Assembly (NCBI RefSeq): GCF_008838325.1
Contig: NZ_CP042829.1
Coordinates: 2,542,001-2,606,000, forward strand
From: Tepidiforma bonchosmolovskayae
GTDB taxonomy: Bacteria > Chloroflexota > Dehalococcoidia > Tepidiformales > Tepidiformaceae
Length of the DNA: 64,000 nt
Direction: 5' to 3'
Notes under the pieces: model-generated
Database searches by the model: none
What the model was told of the DNA's origin: nothing
The model's input: the letters and a program-made list of their open reading frames with translations, nothing else
Shown here: one piece after another, positions 8,283 through 17,526 of the stretch
Numbering within the stretch: position 1 is the stretch's first letter
Layout: each line of letters opens with the position of its first letter
Translations under genes and position numbers: made by a program

Positions 8283-9070
8283 AGCACGAGCGACACGAGG
8301 AATGCAGCCAGGGCGTCCTCCCCGGGCTCGAGGATGAGGTCGGCGGCGTCGCGGGCGTACGGGTCGGCGTGCGCCATGGCGGCGCCCAGTCCCGCCCAGG
8401 CGAGCATCGCTGCATCATTGACGCTATCGCCCACGGCCACCACGTCGTCCCGGTCGATGCCGTAGTCGGCGCAGATGAGCGAGAGCGCATGCCCCTTGTT
8501 CGCCTCTGGCGCTACCGCCACGGTCACCTCTGGGAAATCCAGCACGTGCAGCCGCTCGCCGTATCGCCCCACGAGCTCCCGGTGGATTCCGCCGGCCTGC
8601 TCGGCGTCGGAAATGATGCCTACCCCGGTTGGCACCACGCCCGAGAATTCAGGGTCCGGCCGGTATTCGGGCTCGATGCCGCTCACCTCGCCATACCGGC
8701 GGGTTGCTGCGGACGGACGGCTCGCGATGTACCGCACCGGGTTGAACCATTCGTAGTCGAGCCCGCGCTCGCGCGCGAAGTTGATGATGTCGACCGCCAG
8801 CCGCCGCTCAATCGGGAAGACGTGCAGCATCTCGCCGTCGATGCGGTGCACGGAACACCCCTGCTGACAGACGAGCGGCGTAATGAGGCGCAGCTCTCTT
8901 GCCACCCGGACGGTGCCCGGGAACATCCTGCCGCTCGCAAGCACCACCGGGATGCCCGCAGCAGTGAGCTTTCGCACTGCCTCACGCACCGCGGCCGGCG
9001 GCGAATGGTCGCTGCCACCGTGGCCCGGAGGGATAACCGTCCCGTCAATGTCGAGGGCAACGAGCTTCAC
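8279..9070 (-). CDS. Cof-type HAD-IIB family phosphatase
   Basis: This is a haloacid dehalogenase superfamily hydrolase. The nucleophile motif LVALDIDGT sits at the N-terminus, LASGR is motif II, and GDSVNDAAML is the acidic motif IV. A large cap domain lies between them, as in Cof/YidA-type sugar phosphatases. The GTG at 9070 overlaps the prmC stop codon (GTGA), which is the junction style used throughout this region. It gives a 263-residue protein, and this start is preferred over a codon five residues upstream. The physiological substrate is unknown. Confidence 0.85.
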   Translation of the reverse strand: MKLVALDIDGTVIPPGHGGSDHSPPAAVREAVRKLTAAGIPVVLASGRMFPGTVRVARELRLITPLVCQQGCSVHRIDGEMLHVFPIERRLAVDIINFARERGLDYEWFNPVRYIASRPSAATRRYGEVSGIEPEYRPDPEFSGVVPTGVGIISDAEQAGGIHRELVGRYGERLHVLDFPEVTVAVAPEANKGHALSLICADYGIDRDDVVAVGDSVNDAAMLAWAGLGAAMAHADPYARDAADLILEPGEDALAAFLVSLVL

Positions 9071-9888
9071 GCCCACCGCAGGCACACCACCCGGTTGATC
9101 CCCGCGAGGTCGACCACGAGGGCTGCCCGCGCCCCGGCCGCCCGGCCCAGCGCAGCGACCGGCTCGGCCTGCCCGAAGCCTACTTCGAGCGCGAGCAGCT
9201 TCGGGCGAAGCCGTACCGCGCAGTCGGCGATCAGCTCACGGACCAGGCGGAGCCCGTCGGACCCCCCGTCAAGGGCAACCCGCGGCTCCCAGCGGCTCAC
9301 CTCCGGTTCGAGCGCGTCAATCTCTGCCGATGGGATGTACGGCAGGTTTGCGAGCACGATGTCCGCGCGGCCAATGGGCGTTGCGAGGTTGCCGAGCAGG
9401 AGCTGCACGCCCGGGGCGTGCGCGGCCGCATTGAGCCTCGCGAACCGCAGCGCCACGGGGCTGATGTCAGTGGCTGCCATCCGGGCTGCCGGTGCCTCGG
9501 CCGCGACGGAGACGGCGACCGCGCCGCTCCCGGTCCCAACTTCGACGACGGTCGCGCCGGGGGCCCCGCGCAGCTCCTCGAGGGCAATCTCGACGAGCAG
9601 TTCGGTCTCCGGGCGGGGGATGAGCACCCCGGGCCCGACGGCGAACCGGCGCCCGTAGAACTCGCGCCACCCGGTGATGTACGCAAGGGGTTCGCGCTGT
9701 TCCCGCCGCTCCAGCCATGCCTCCAGCCGCCGGCGAGCTTCGCCCTCAAGCACGGCCCCGGCAAAGTACGCTGCCCGCGAGATGCCGGCCGCTTCGCGCA
9801 CCAGCACCTCCGCCTCGAAGCGGGCGTCTTCCAGTCCGGCCGCTTCCAGCCGCCGGGCTGCAGCCCCCGCAACCTCGCGGGCGTTCAT
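9067..9888 (-). CDS. prmC: Peptide chain release factor glutamine methyltransferase PrmC
   Basis: PrmC methylates the glutamine of the GGQ motif in release factors. The 273-residue protein has the N-terminal helical domain, then the [18 protein letters not shown] segment, the SAM-binding [14 protein letters not shown] motif and a catalytic tetrapeptide that reads NLPY instead of the usual NPPY. It follows prfA, its substrate gene, with a 4-nt ATGA overlap, the classic prfA-prmC pairing, which makes the assignment secure despite the variant residue. Confidence 0.94.
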   Translation of the reverse strand: MNAREVAGAAARRLEAAGLEDARFEAEVLVREAAGISRAAYFAGAVLEGEARRRLEAWLERREQREPLAYITGWREFYGRRFAVGPGVLIPRPETELLVEIALEELRGAPGATVVEVGTGSGAVAVSVAAEAPAARMAATDISPVALRFARLNAAAHAPGVQLLLGNLATPIGRADIVLANLPYIPSAEIDALEPEVSRWEPRVALDGGSDGLRLVRELIADCAVRLRPKLLALEVGFGQAEPVAALGRAAGARAALVVDLAGINRVVCLRWA

Positions 9889-10961
9889 GCCATCGCTTCG
9901 AGGCGCGCCGCCTCGTCGGCGGTCGCGACCGCGTCGATGATATCGTCGAGGTCGCCGTCGAGCCGCTGGGAGATGTTGTGCACCGTCAGGCCGATGCGGT
10001 GGTCGGTGATCCGGTCCTGCGGGAAATTGTACGTCCGAATCTTCTCGCTCCGGTCTCCGGTCCCCACCTGGCTGCGCCGGTGCGCGGTCAGCTCGGCCTC
10101 CTGCTTCTGCTGCTCCAGGTCGAACAGCCGCGAGCGGAGGTGGGTCATCGCCTTGATCCGGTTCTTGAGCTGCGACCGCTCGTCCTGGCAGACCACGACG
10201 ATCCCGGTCGGGATGTGCGTGATGCGCACCGCGGTCGCGACCTTGTTGACGTTTTGTCCGCCCGCTCCGGAGGAGTGGAAGATGTCGACCCGCAGGTCTT
10301 TCTCGTCGATGTCCACGTCGACCTCTTCCGCCTCCGGAAGCACGGCCACGGTCGCCGTTGAGGTGTGGATCCGCCCCTGGGCCTCCGTCTCCGGGACCCG
10401 CTGGACGCGGTGAACGCCGCTTTCGTATTTCAGCCGCGAGTAGGCGCCCTCGCCCCGCACCTCGAAGACGACTTCCTTGAAGCCGCCCTTGTCGGATTCT
10501 GAGGCGCTCAGGACCTCCGTCTGCCAGCCTTTCCGCTCGGCGTACCGCTGGTACATCCGGAAGAGCTCATGGGCGAACAGGGCAGCTTCCTCGCCTCCAG
10601 CGCCGGCGCGGATTTCGACGATCACGTTCCGGCTGTCGCGGGGGTCTTTGGGCAGCAGCATCCGCTTCAGCCGCCGCTCGAGCTCCTCCATCCGGCGCTC
10701 GGCATCCTCGAGTTCCGCCTGCGCCAGCTCCTTCATCTCCGGGTCCGACTCCTGCAGGAGCGCGCGGGCACTGCTTGCATCCTCCTGCGCGGAGCGGTAC
10801 TCGCGGAAGACCTCCACGATCGGCTCAATCTCGGCGCGCTCTTTCGCCAGTTTGCTCACCGCCTCGAAGTCGGCGGCAACCTCCGGGCGCCCCATTTCCG
10901 CGGTCAGTTCGTCATAACGGGCGTTCACCCGCTCCAGCTGGGCCAGTACGTTTGCATCCAT
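9885..10961 (-). CDS. prfA: Peptide chain release factor 1
   Basis: RF1 recognises UAA and UAG and triggers peptide release. The 358-residue protein has the N-terminal helical domain, the codon-recognition domain with the anticodon-like tripeptide in [10 protein letters not shown], and the universal GAGGQNVNK loop near residue 230. The PET sequence, rather than SPF, marks it as RF1 and not RF2. It heads the operon prfA-prmC-HAD. An extended -10 promoter and a hairpin lie in its 5' leader (separate entries). Confidence 0.97.
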   Translation of the reverse strand: MDANVLAQLERVNARYDELTAEMGRPEVAADFEAVSKLAKERAEIEPIVEVFREYRSAQEDASSARALLQESDPEMKELAQAELEDAERRMEELERRLKRMLLPKDPRDSRNVIVEIRAGAGGEEAALFAHELFRMYQRYAERKGWQTEVLSASESDKGGFKEVVFEVRGEGAYSRLKYESGVHRVQRVPETEAQGRIHTSTATVAVLPEAEEVDVDIDEKDLRVDIFHSSGAGGQNVNKVATAVRITHIPTGIVVVCQDERSQLKNRIKAMTHLRSRLFDLEQQKQEAELTAHRRSQVGTGDRSEKIRTYNFPQDRITDHRIGLTVHNISQRLDGDLDDIIDAVATADEAARLEAMA

Positions 10962-10978
10962 GGCTTCGCAACACGATG

Positions 10979-11000
10979 ACGGTCCGCCTGGGGCGGACCG
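10979..11000 (-). promoter_or_regulatory. Perfect hairpin in the prfA leader
   Basis: An 8-bp perfect inverted repeat with a 3-nt loop (GGTCCGCC-TGG-GGCGGACC) sits about 20-40 nt upstream of the prfA start codon and downstream of the predicted transcription start. It could shape translation of prfA or act as the end of the fabZ transcript; there is no T run after it on either strand. Confidence 0.4.
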
Positions 11001-11023
11001 CCGGGACGTTCACTCCTGTCTCG

Positions 11024-11032
11024 AGTATACCA
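11024..11032 (-). promoter_or_regulatory. Extended -10 promoter for prfA operon
   Basis: Read on the minus strand the site is TGG-TATACT (11032 to 11024), a full extended -10 element with no recognisable -35 at 17 bp. It predicts a start near 11017 and a leader of about 56 nt for prfA. Confidence 0.55.
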
Positions 11033-11041
11033 CCGGGGCGT

Positions 11042-11482
11042 TCAGGCTCCCGCCGGGTCGGCAAGCGCAAAGGTGATGCTCCCCTCCGCGGCCACCTGCC
11101 CGTCGACTGTGGCCCGCACGCGGCCCTTGCCGACCGGCCCGCGCATTTTCTCGAGTTCGAACTCCAGCCGGAGCTGGTCGCCTGGCACCACCGGCCGCCG
11201 GAACCTGAGCTGCTCAATGCCCCCGAAGAGCGGCAATTTGCCGCCGGTATCGGCCCCGCGGAGCAATGTCACGGCCGCGACCTGGGCGAGTGCTTCGACA
11301 ATCAGCACGCCCGGCATGATCTTTCTTCCCGGGAAATGGCCTTCGAAGAACCACTCGTTCGCCGTGACGTTCTTGATGCCGACGCCGCGGCGGCCCTCCT
11401 CGATTTCGATGACCCGGTCGACCAGCAGGAACGGGTAGCGGTGCGGGATGATTCGCTCGATCTCTTCGATGTCGATGGTCAC
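11042..11482 (-). CDS. fabZ: 3-hydroxyacyl-ACP dehydratase FabZ
   Basis: FabZ removes water from 3-hydroxyacyl-ACP in type II fatty acid synthesis. The hot-dog fold protein shows the catalytic histidine in [12 protein letters not shown], the [20 protein letters not shown] helix with the catalytic glutamate, and the late [12 protein letters not shown] segment. The GTG at 11482 overlaps the stop codon of the upstream PHP gene (GTGA) and gives 146 residues, the normal length; a longer reading from 11512 would overlap that gene deeply. It closes the rny-ymdB-PHP-fabZ run. Confidence 0.95.
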   Translation of the reverse strand: MTIDIEEIERIIPHRYPFLLVDRVIEIEEGRRGVGIKNVTANEWFFEGHFPGRKIMPGVLIVEALAQVAAVTLLRGADTGGKLPLFGGIEQLRFRRPVVPGDQLRLEFELEKMRGPVGKGRVRATVDGQVAAEGSITFALADPAGA

Positions 11483-12339
11483 AGGGCTCCCTCCATGGCG
11501 CCGCAGGCGCAATTCGCATCGATAAATCGGACAAACGCGTCCACCCGGTCGTCGGGGAACGGGATATCGCCGATGTCGCGGTCGTCAGGATTGCCGAGCC
11601 CGTGGTAATCGCTGCCCCCGGAGGCCGCCATGCCGAGGTCGGCAGCCAGCGCGGCATGGGCGGCGATGACGTCCGCCGGGTAGTGCTTGTAGTACGTTTC
11701 GAGGCCGTCGGCTCCGAGGTCGCGCAGGTGCCGGATGACCTCGGGGTAGTTCTCGCCGATATACACCGGGTGGGCGACGAATACCACGCCCCCGTGCTCG
11801 TGGATGATAGCGATGGCGTCCTTCGGGTCGAGCTTCTCCCGGTTGACATCGGCCGGCTTGCCATTGCCCAGCCACCGGTCGAACGCCTCCTGGACGCTCG
11901 CCACGTACCCTTTCTCGAGAAGCGCTCGCGCGACGTGAGGCCGTCCGACCGTCGCCTCGCCAGCGATCTCGAACACCCGCTTCGTCTCGAGGGGCATGCC
12001 GTGGTCCCGCAGGATGCTCACAATCTTCTCCACCCGGGCGAGCCGGCCTTCGCGCTGCCAGCGGAAGAACTCCTGCAGCCGTCTGCCGGCCGGGTCGAAA
12101 CCGAATCCGAGCAGGTGGACATCGGCCTTTCCGACTTCGGTGCTGATCTCGACACCAGGGATGAGCCGCAGGCCCAGCCGGGCCGCCGCTGCTGCAGCTT
12201 CCGGAAGGCCGTCGGTCGTGTCGTGGTCGGTCAGCGAGAGGATGCGGACGCCGTTGGCCGCGGCGCGCTCCATAACCCACGCCGGGGATTGGACGCCGTC
12301 CGACGCCGTTGAATGCAGGTGGAAGTCGCCGATGGCCAC
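11479..12339 (-). CDS. PHP-domain metal-dependent phosphoesterase
   Basis: The 286-residue protein has the PHP metal motifs in order: [11 protein letters not shown] at the N-terminus, [28 protein letters not shown], and a late GGSDYHG. This layout matches the YciV/RNase AM group (3',5'-nucleoside bisphosphate phosphatase or 5'-3' exoribonuclease acting on short RNA). A role in RNA or nucleotide turnover would suit its position next to RNase Y and YmdB. It starts at a GTG 2 nt downstream of the ymdB stop. The substrate is inferred from family membership only. Confidence 0.85.
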   Translation of the reverse strand: MAIGDFHLHSTASDGVQSPAWVMERAAANGVRILSLTDHDTTDGLPEAAAAAARLGLRLIPGVEISTEVGKADVHLLGFGFDPAGRRLQEFFRWQREGRLARVEKIVSILRDHGMPLETKRVFEIAGEATVGRPHVARALLEKGYVASVQEAFDRWLGNGKPADVNREKLDPKDAIAIIHEHGGVVFVAHPVYIGENYPEVIRHLRDLGADGLETYYKHYPADVIAAHAALAADLGMAASGGSDYHGLGNPDDRDIGDIPFPDDRVDAFVRFIDANCACGAMEGAL

Positions 12340-12340
12340 G

Positions 12341-13108
12341 TCATCCGACCTCCTGGTCGACGCGCTCGATGCGGACGGCCCGGCGTGTGGTGTCGTCGGC
12401 CTCGACCAGCACGCCGTTGATGACGGCAGGGCCCTCCGCCGGCGCGAGGCGCGTCGGCATCTGCGTCAGGAACTTCGTGAGCACCGCCTGGATGTCGTCC
12501 CCGATCACCGAATCCCGGGCGCCGCACATCCCGGCGTCGGTGCAGTAGGCGGTGCCGTGCCGCAGCAGGCGGCAGTCCGCGGTCGGCACATGGGTGTGCG
12601 TCCCGACGACAAAGGTCACGCGGCCGTCGAGATGCCAGCCCATGGCCTGCTTCTCGCTCGTTGCTTCGGCGTGAAAGTCCACCACGATGAACCGATTTGG
12701 CGACATCGAGGCCAGCGCGGCGTCAACCGCGCGGAACGGGTCGTCGTAGTCAGCCGGCATGAAGGCCCGCCCGATCAGGTTGATGACCACGAGGTCTCCG
12801 CATTCCGCGACCCCCCGGCCGGGGGCGCCTGGCGGATAGTTCAGCGGCCGCGTGATCCCGCGGGTCGATTCGAGGTACGGGTAGAGTTCGCGGTGCTGAA
12901 AGGTGTGGTTCCCACCCGTGATGACGTCGACGCCGGCGGCGAACAGGGCATCGGCGTGGCGGGGAATCAGGCCCTTGCCGCCGGAGCAGTTCTCGCCATT
13001 GGCTACGACATAATCGAGCCGGAGTTCATGGCGGAGCGCCGGCAGGGAGCGGATAACCGCCTCCCGGCCGGCGCTGCCGACAATGTCGCCGAGGAACAGC
13101 AGCCGCAT
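12341..13108 (-). CDS. YmdB-type metallophosphoesterase
   Basis: Members of this family (TIGR00282) hydrolyse 2',3'- or 3',5'-cyclic nucleotides; Bacillus YmdB affects biofilm and sporulation programmes. The 255-residue product starts MRLLFLGDIVGSAGR, with the metal ligands in GDIVG, NGENCSGGKG, GGNHTFQ and a late VVGTHTHVPTAD. The ATG at 13108 lies 8 nt after the rny stop. Physical linkage to rny is a widely conserved arrangement and suggests a shared role in RNA metabolism. Confidence 0.92.
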   Translation of the reverse strand: MRLLFLGDIVGSAGREAVIRSLPALRHELRLDYVVANGENCSGGKGLIPRHADALFAAGVDVITGGNHTFQHRELYPYLESTRGITRPLNYPPGAPGRGVAECGDLVVINLIGRAFMPADYDDPFRAVDAALASMSPNRFIVVDFHAEATSEKQAMGWHLDGRVTFVVGTHTHVPTADCRLLRHGTAYCTDAGMCGARDSVIGDDIQAVLTKFLTQMPTRLAPAEGPAVINGVLVEADDTTRRAVRIERVDQEVG

Positions 13109-13115
13109 CGCGCCC

Positions 13116-14645
13116 CTACCGCGCGTACTCGGTGGCGCGCGTCTCCCGGACCACGGTGACCTTGATCTGGCCCGGGTACTCCATCGTCTCCTCGATCTTC
13201 TGGCTGACGTCACGCGCGATGCGCATCGCCTCCAGGTCGTCCACGATCTCGGGCTTCACGATGACGCGCACCTCGCGCCCCGCCTGGATGGCGAAGGCGG
13301 ACTCAACGCCCCTGTAGCTCTTGGCGATGTTCTCCAGCGTCTCGAGCCGCTTGATGTACGCCTCGAGTGATTCGCGCCGGGCCCCCGGGCGCCCGCCCGA
13401 GATGGCGTCGGCCATCATCACGATGATCGCCTCCACCGTGCGCGGTTCCACCTCTTCGTGGTGGGCCTCGATGCAGTGCGCAATCGCCTCCTTCACCTTG
13501 TAGCGCCGCGCAATTTCCGCGCCGATGAGCGCATGCGTTCCCTCGACCTCGTGGTCAACGGCCTTGCCGAGGTCGTGGAGGAAGCCCCCGGCCCGCGCCA
13601 CTTCCACGTCGGCGCCAATTTCGTGCGCAATCATGGCGGCGATGTGCGCCGTCTCGATGGAGTGGCGCATCACGTTCTGGCCGTAGCTTGTCCGGTACTT
13701 CAGGCGGCCGAAAATCTTGAGGACCTCCGGGTGGAGGTTGAGGACGCCGGCCTCGACCGCCGCGGCCTCGGCAGCCTCCAGCATGGTCGCCTCGACATCG
13801 CGCCGCGCCCGGTTGACCGCTTCCTCGATGCGCGTGGGGTGGATGCGCCCGTCCTGCACCAGCATCGTCAGCGCCTGCCGCGCAATCTCCCGCCGGACCG
13901 GGTCGAACGCACTGACGGTCACCGCATCGGGCGTGTCATCGATGATCAGGTCGACGCCCGTCGCCGCCTCGATTGCGCGGATGTTGCGCCCCTCGCGGCC
14001 GATGATGCGGCCCTTCATATCGTCGCTCGGGATGGGGACAACGGAGACGGTCGTCTCGGCGGTGACCTCCGAGGTGTACCGCTGGATGGCCGTGGCGAGG
14101 ATTTTCCGGGCGCGCTGCGCGGCGGTGGCCTCTACCTCCTTCTCCATCTCGCGGACCCGGCGGGACGCCTCCTCTCGAATCTCTACCTCGACAGCGGCGA
14201 GGAGTTGCTGCCGAGCCTCTTCGACCGAGAGGTTCGCGACCCGCTCCAGTTCGGTCGCCTGCCGCTGCCGGAGCTCTTCCGCTTCGGCGCGGAGTCTCTC
14301 AATCTGGGCCTCTCGGTCGCGCAGCGACTGCTCCCTCCGCTCGAGCGTCTCGAGCTTCCGGTCGAGGTTCTCCTCTTTCTGGGCGAGGCGCTGTTCGATG
14401 CGCGAAATCTCGGCGCGCCGCTCCTTCATCTCCGCCTCGAAGGAGTTCCGGAGCGCGAGGGTCTCTTCCTTGGCCTGGAGCAGGAGCTCCTTCTGTCGTG
14501 TTTCGGCCTCAGCGAGGATGCGGCTGGCCTGTTCCTCTGCCTGCAGCAGTGATGTCCCGGTAACGCGGCGGCGGTACAGGAAGCCCGCTGCCGCTCCAAC
14601 CAGCAATCCCACGAGGCCGACGATAATCGCAGTTATCGCCAGCAT
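13116..14645 (-). CDS. rny: Ribonuclease Y
   Basis: RNase Y is a membrane-anchored endoribonuclease that starts mRNA decay. The 509-residue protein has one N-terminal membrane segment (AIIVGLVGLLVGAAAGFLY), a long charged coiled coil (about residues 30-190), a KH domain (GREGRNIRAIEAATGVD, about 215-235) and an HD domain with the HDLGKAVDHE catalytic motif. All parts are present and the length is normal. It is first in the run rny-ymdB-PHP-fabZ. The upstream 116 nt contain a GGAG ribosome site, but I see no convincing promoter. Confidence 0.96.
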   Translation of the reverse strand: MLAITAIIVGLVGLLVGAAAGFLYRRRVTGTSLLQAEEQASRILAEAETRQKELLLQAKEETLALRNSFEAEMKERRAEISRIEQRLAQKEENLDRKLETLERREQSLRDREAQIERLRAEAEELRQRQATELERVANLSVEEARQQLLAAVEVEIREEASRRVREMEKEVEATAAQRARKILATAIQRYTSEVTAETTVSVVPIPSDDMKGRIIGREGRNIRAIEAATGVDLIIDDTPDAVTVSAFDPVRREIARQALTMLVQDGRIHPTRIEEAVNRARRDVEATMLEAAEAAAVEAGVLNLHPEVLKIFGRLKYRTSYGQNVMRHSIETAHIAAMIAHEIGADVEVARAGGFLHDLGKAVDHEVEGTHALIGAEIARRYKVKEAIAHCIEAHHEEVEPRTVEAIIVMMADAISGGRPGARRESLEAYIKRLETLENIAKSYRGVESAFAIQAGREVRVIVKPEIVDDLEAMRIARDVSQKIEETMEYPGQIKVTVVRETRATEYAR

Positions 14646-14761
14646 TCGGTATCTCCAGGGCGGTCATACGAGATGACACGTTTGATACTCCGGCGTACTG
14701 AGTTTCGCCGAAAGTTCTCATCTCCATCGTACGCGCCGCTCTCCCAAAAAGGAACCGCGCG

Positions 14762-15400
14762 CTACCCCGTGGGCCGCCCTCTGCCAGGGCGCCGCGGGCG
14801 GGGAAGATGGAGGTCGAACGCAACCCCCGCCGCCCGGACAAGCGCCGCCACCGAGAGGCCGAGCAGCGTCGCCGCACTGCTGGAAACGTCGTACGCGGCC
14901 CACGTGGCCAGCCCGCCGAGGCCGGCTGCCGTGGCGTTCACTTCGCTGTGCAGCACCAGCGGCACGCGGTCGGCGAGCAGGTCGCGAATCACGCCGCCGC
15001 CTGTCGCTGTGAGGATCGCCATGAGCAGCGCGCCGCTCCAGCCCTCGCCGGCGTTGATGGCGGCCAGCGCCCCGGCGACCGCGAACGCGCCGAGCCCACC
15101 GGTTTCGGCAATCGTCACGACGGCCCGCGGGTAGGGCCGGCCCCGCCATGCCAGCGCCATGGCGAACACGGCCCCGCCAGTCGCCCAGAGCAGGTAGTCG
15201 GGGCGCGCGAGGACGAGCGGCTGCCGGTCGAGAATGACGTCGCGCATGACGCCGCCGCCCGTCGCGGTGACGAGCCCCATGACCCACAGGCCGAAGACGT
15301 CGAAATTCCGGCGAACGCCGGCCTGCACCCCGGAGATGGCGAACGCAACCGCGCCGACCCGGTCGAGCACCCCAACCAGCGCGGTCGTATCCAACTCCAC
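14762..15400 (-). CDS. TRIC/UPF0126 family membrane channel protein
   Basis: The protein has two homologous three-helix halves, each carrying the ATGGGV-RD signature (TATGGGVMRDVILD near residue 46 and TATGGGVIRDLLAD near 130). This is typical of the bacterial TRIC-like cation channels (YadS/YicG group). Its 212 residues are almost all hydrophobic membrane segments, with a short basic tail. It starts at GTG 15400 behind an AGGTG site. Potassium or amino acid transport has been proposed for relatives; the specific cargo cannot be told from sequence. Confidence 0.87.
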   Translation of the reverse strand: MELDTTALVGVLDRVGAVAFAISGVQAGVRRNFDVFGLWVMGLVTATGGGVMRDVILDRQPLVLARPDYLLWATGGAVFAMALAWRGRPYPRAVVTIAETGGLGAFAVAGALAAINAGEGWSGALLMAILTATGGGVIRDLLADRVPLVLHSEVNATAAGLGGLATWAAYDVSSSAATLLGLSVAALVRAAGVAFDLHLPRPRRPGRGRPTG

Positions 15401-15437
15401 CGGGGCACCTCCGGGGCGCGCAGGGACGGGCCGGGCG

Positions 15438-16445
<1,008 letters not shown>

Positions 16446-16504
16446 CTACCTCGGGCTGGGGTTGGGGGTCAAAGCGCGGCGTTTGCGCCACCGCGGGAGC
16501 AGGC

Positions 16505-17320
16505 CTAGATCGGGAGGATGGCCCGCCGCGGGTGCCGGTCGTGCGCGTAGTTCTCGTAGGGGTTGATGCCGAGCTCGCGGAGCATCGCGTACCCCTCGAT
16601 GACCTGGATCTTGCCATCGACGAGCCGGACCCAATCCGCGTACCGCGGCCGAGCCGGGTCGATCGCCAGCTCGACCATCGCCATGTGGTCGCCGGCCAGC
16701 AGGTTCGTAACCCGGAGCTTGCCGAATGCCGGCATCGGGATCGATGCAAACAGGCCCAGCACGTTCTCGGGGCCCGTTGCAACGCCGTACACCCCATCGA
16801 TCACCGTGGCTTTCGCGGAGAGTTGGGCCGCCGCAGCCTCGCGGTCACCGGCGAGGAGGGCATCGTAGAAAGCCTTGACCACCTGGCGGGTCTGCGAGGG
16901 GCTCCCGCCACGGTAACCGAGCGCGTCATTCAGCGCGGCGGTCGCCGGCTTGTCGAGCGTGATGTCCCGGAGGGTCGCGTACAGACGCCGCCGGGCGACC
17001 TCTTCTTCGTCGTGGCTCTCGAACTCGAACACTTCGATCACGCGCTGGGTGAACGGGCGCCAGTCGTACCCCTTGGCCTCGATGGTGGCGCGGACGGCGA
17101 CCGTGTTCCCCTCCTCGATGTACTCGAGGTCCGCATAGTTGCAGTCCTGGTAATCCCGCAGGAACTCGCGGTGCCAGTCGGCAATGGAGACCGCGTCGCG
17201 CAGGGTCGGCCCGCGGAACGACTGGAAGACCGCATCCGGCCGGTGCCTCGCCTCGATTTCAGCGAACCGGTCGAAGTTGATAGCGGTAATCAGGGCGTTG
17301 ACGGCGGGGATGTGGGACAT
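16505..17320 (-). CDS. Tandem NTF2/SnoaL-like domain protein, function unknown
   Basis: The 271-residue protein reads as two SnoaL/NTF2-like cone domains. The first (about 1-120) contains the WHREFLRDYQDCNYADLEYI segment and an AVRATIEAKGYDW strand. The second (about 145-265) contains VVKAFYDALLAGD, a typical first helix of the fold, and VIDGVYGVATGPENV. These domains may be enzymes (isomerase or cyclase type) or binding modules, and no catalytic residue is diagnostic here. The ATG at 17320 is preceded by AGGTGG and by a good promoter, so longer readings are rejected. No specific function can be assigned. Confidence 0.65.
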   Translation of the reverse strand: MSHIPAVNALITAINFDRFAEIEARHRPDAVFQSFRGPTLRDAVSIADWHREFLRDYQDCNYADLEYIEEGNTVAVRATIEAKGYDWRPFTQRVIEVFEFESHDEEEVARRRLYATLRDITLDKPATAALNDALGYRGGSPSQTRQVVKAFYDALLAGDREAAAAQLSAKATVIDGVYGVATGPENVLGLFASIPMPAFGKLRVTNLLAGDHMAMVELAIDPARPRYADWVRLVDGKIQVIEGYAMLRELGINPYENYAHDRHPRRAILPI

Positions 17321-17353
17321 ACGGGCTCGGCCACCTGCGCTGGGGTCGGCCGG

Positions 17354-17382
17354 ATTGTACCCCGGTTCACGAAATGGGTCAC
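17354..17382 (-). promoter_or_regulatory. Promoter of the NTF2-like gene
   Basis: On the minus strand a -35 GTGACC (17382 to 17377) and a -10 TACAAT (17359 to 17354) are separated by 17 bp. The predicted start near 17347 gives a leader of about 27 nt that contains the AGGTGG ribosome site. ilvC may share this transcript. Confidence 0.6.
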
Positions 17383-17526
17383 TGAACGGCTTGGGGACCG
17401 TGGGGGAGGGGTAGAAACGCCGACCGCGACCGCTCTCCGTCCCGCTGGCGCGCATTTCAGGCCCCGATCCCCTACCCTTCGTGCTCGGATCCCTTGTGAG
17501 CGGCATCGGGCCGCACTGGAGCTCCC

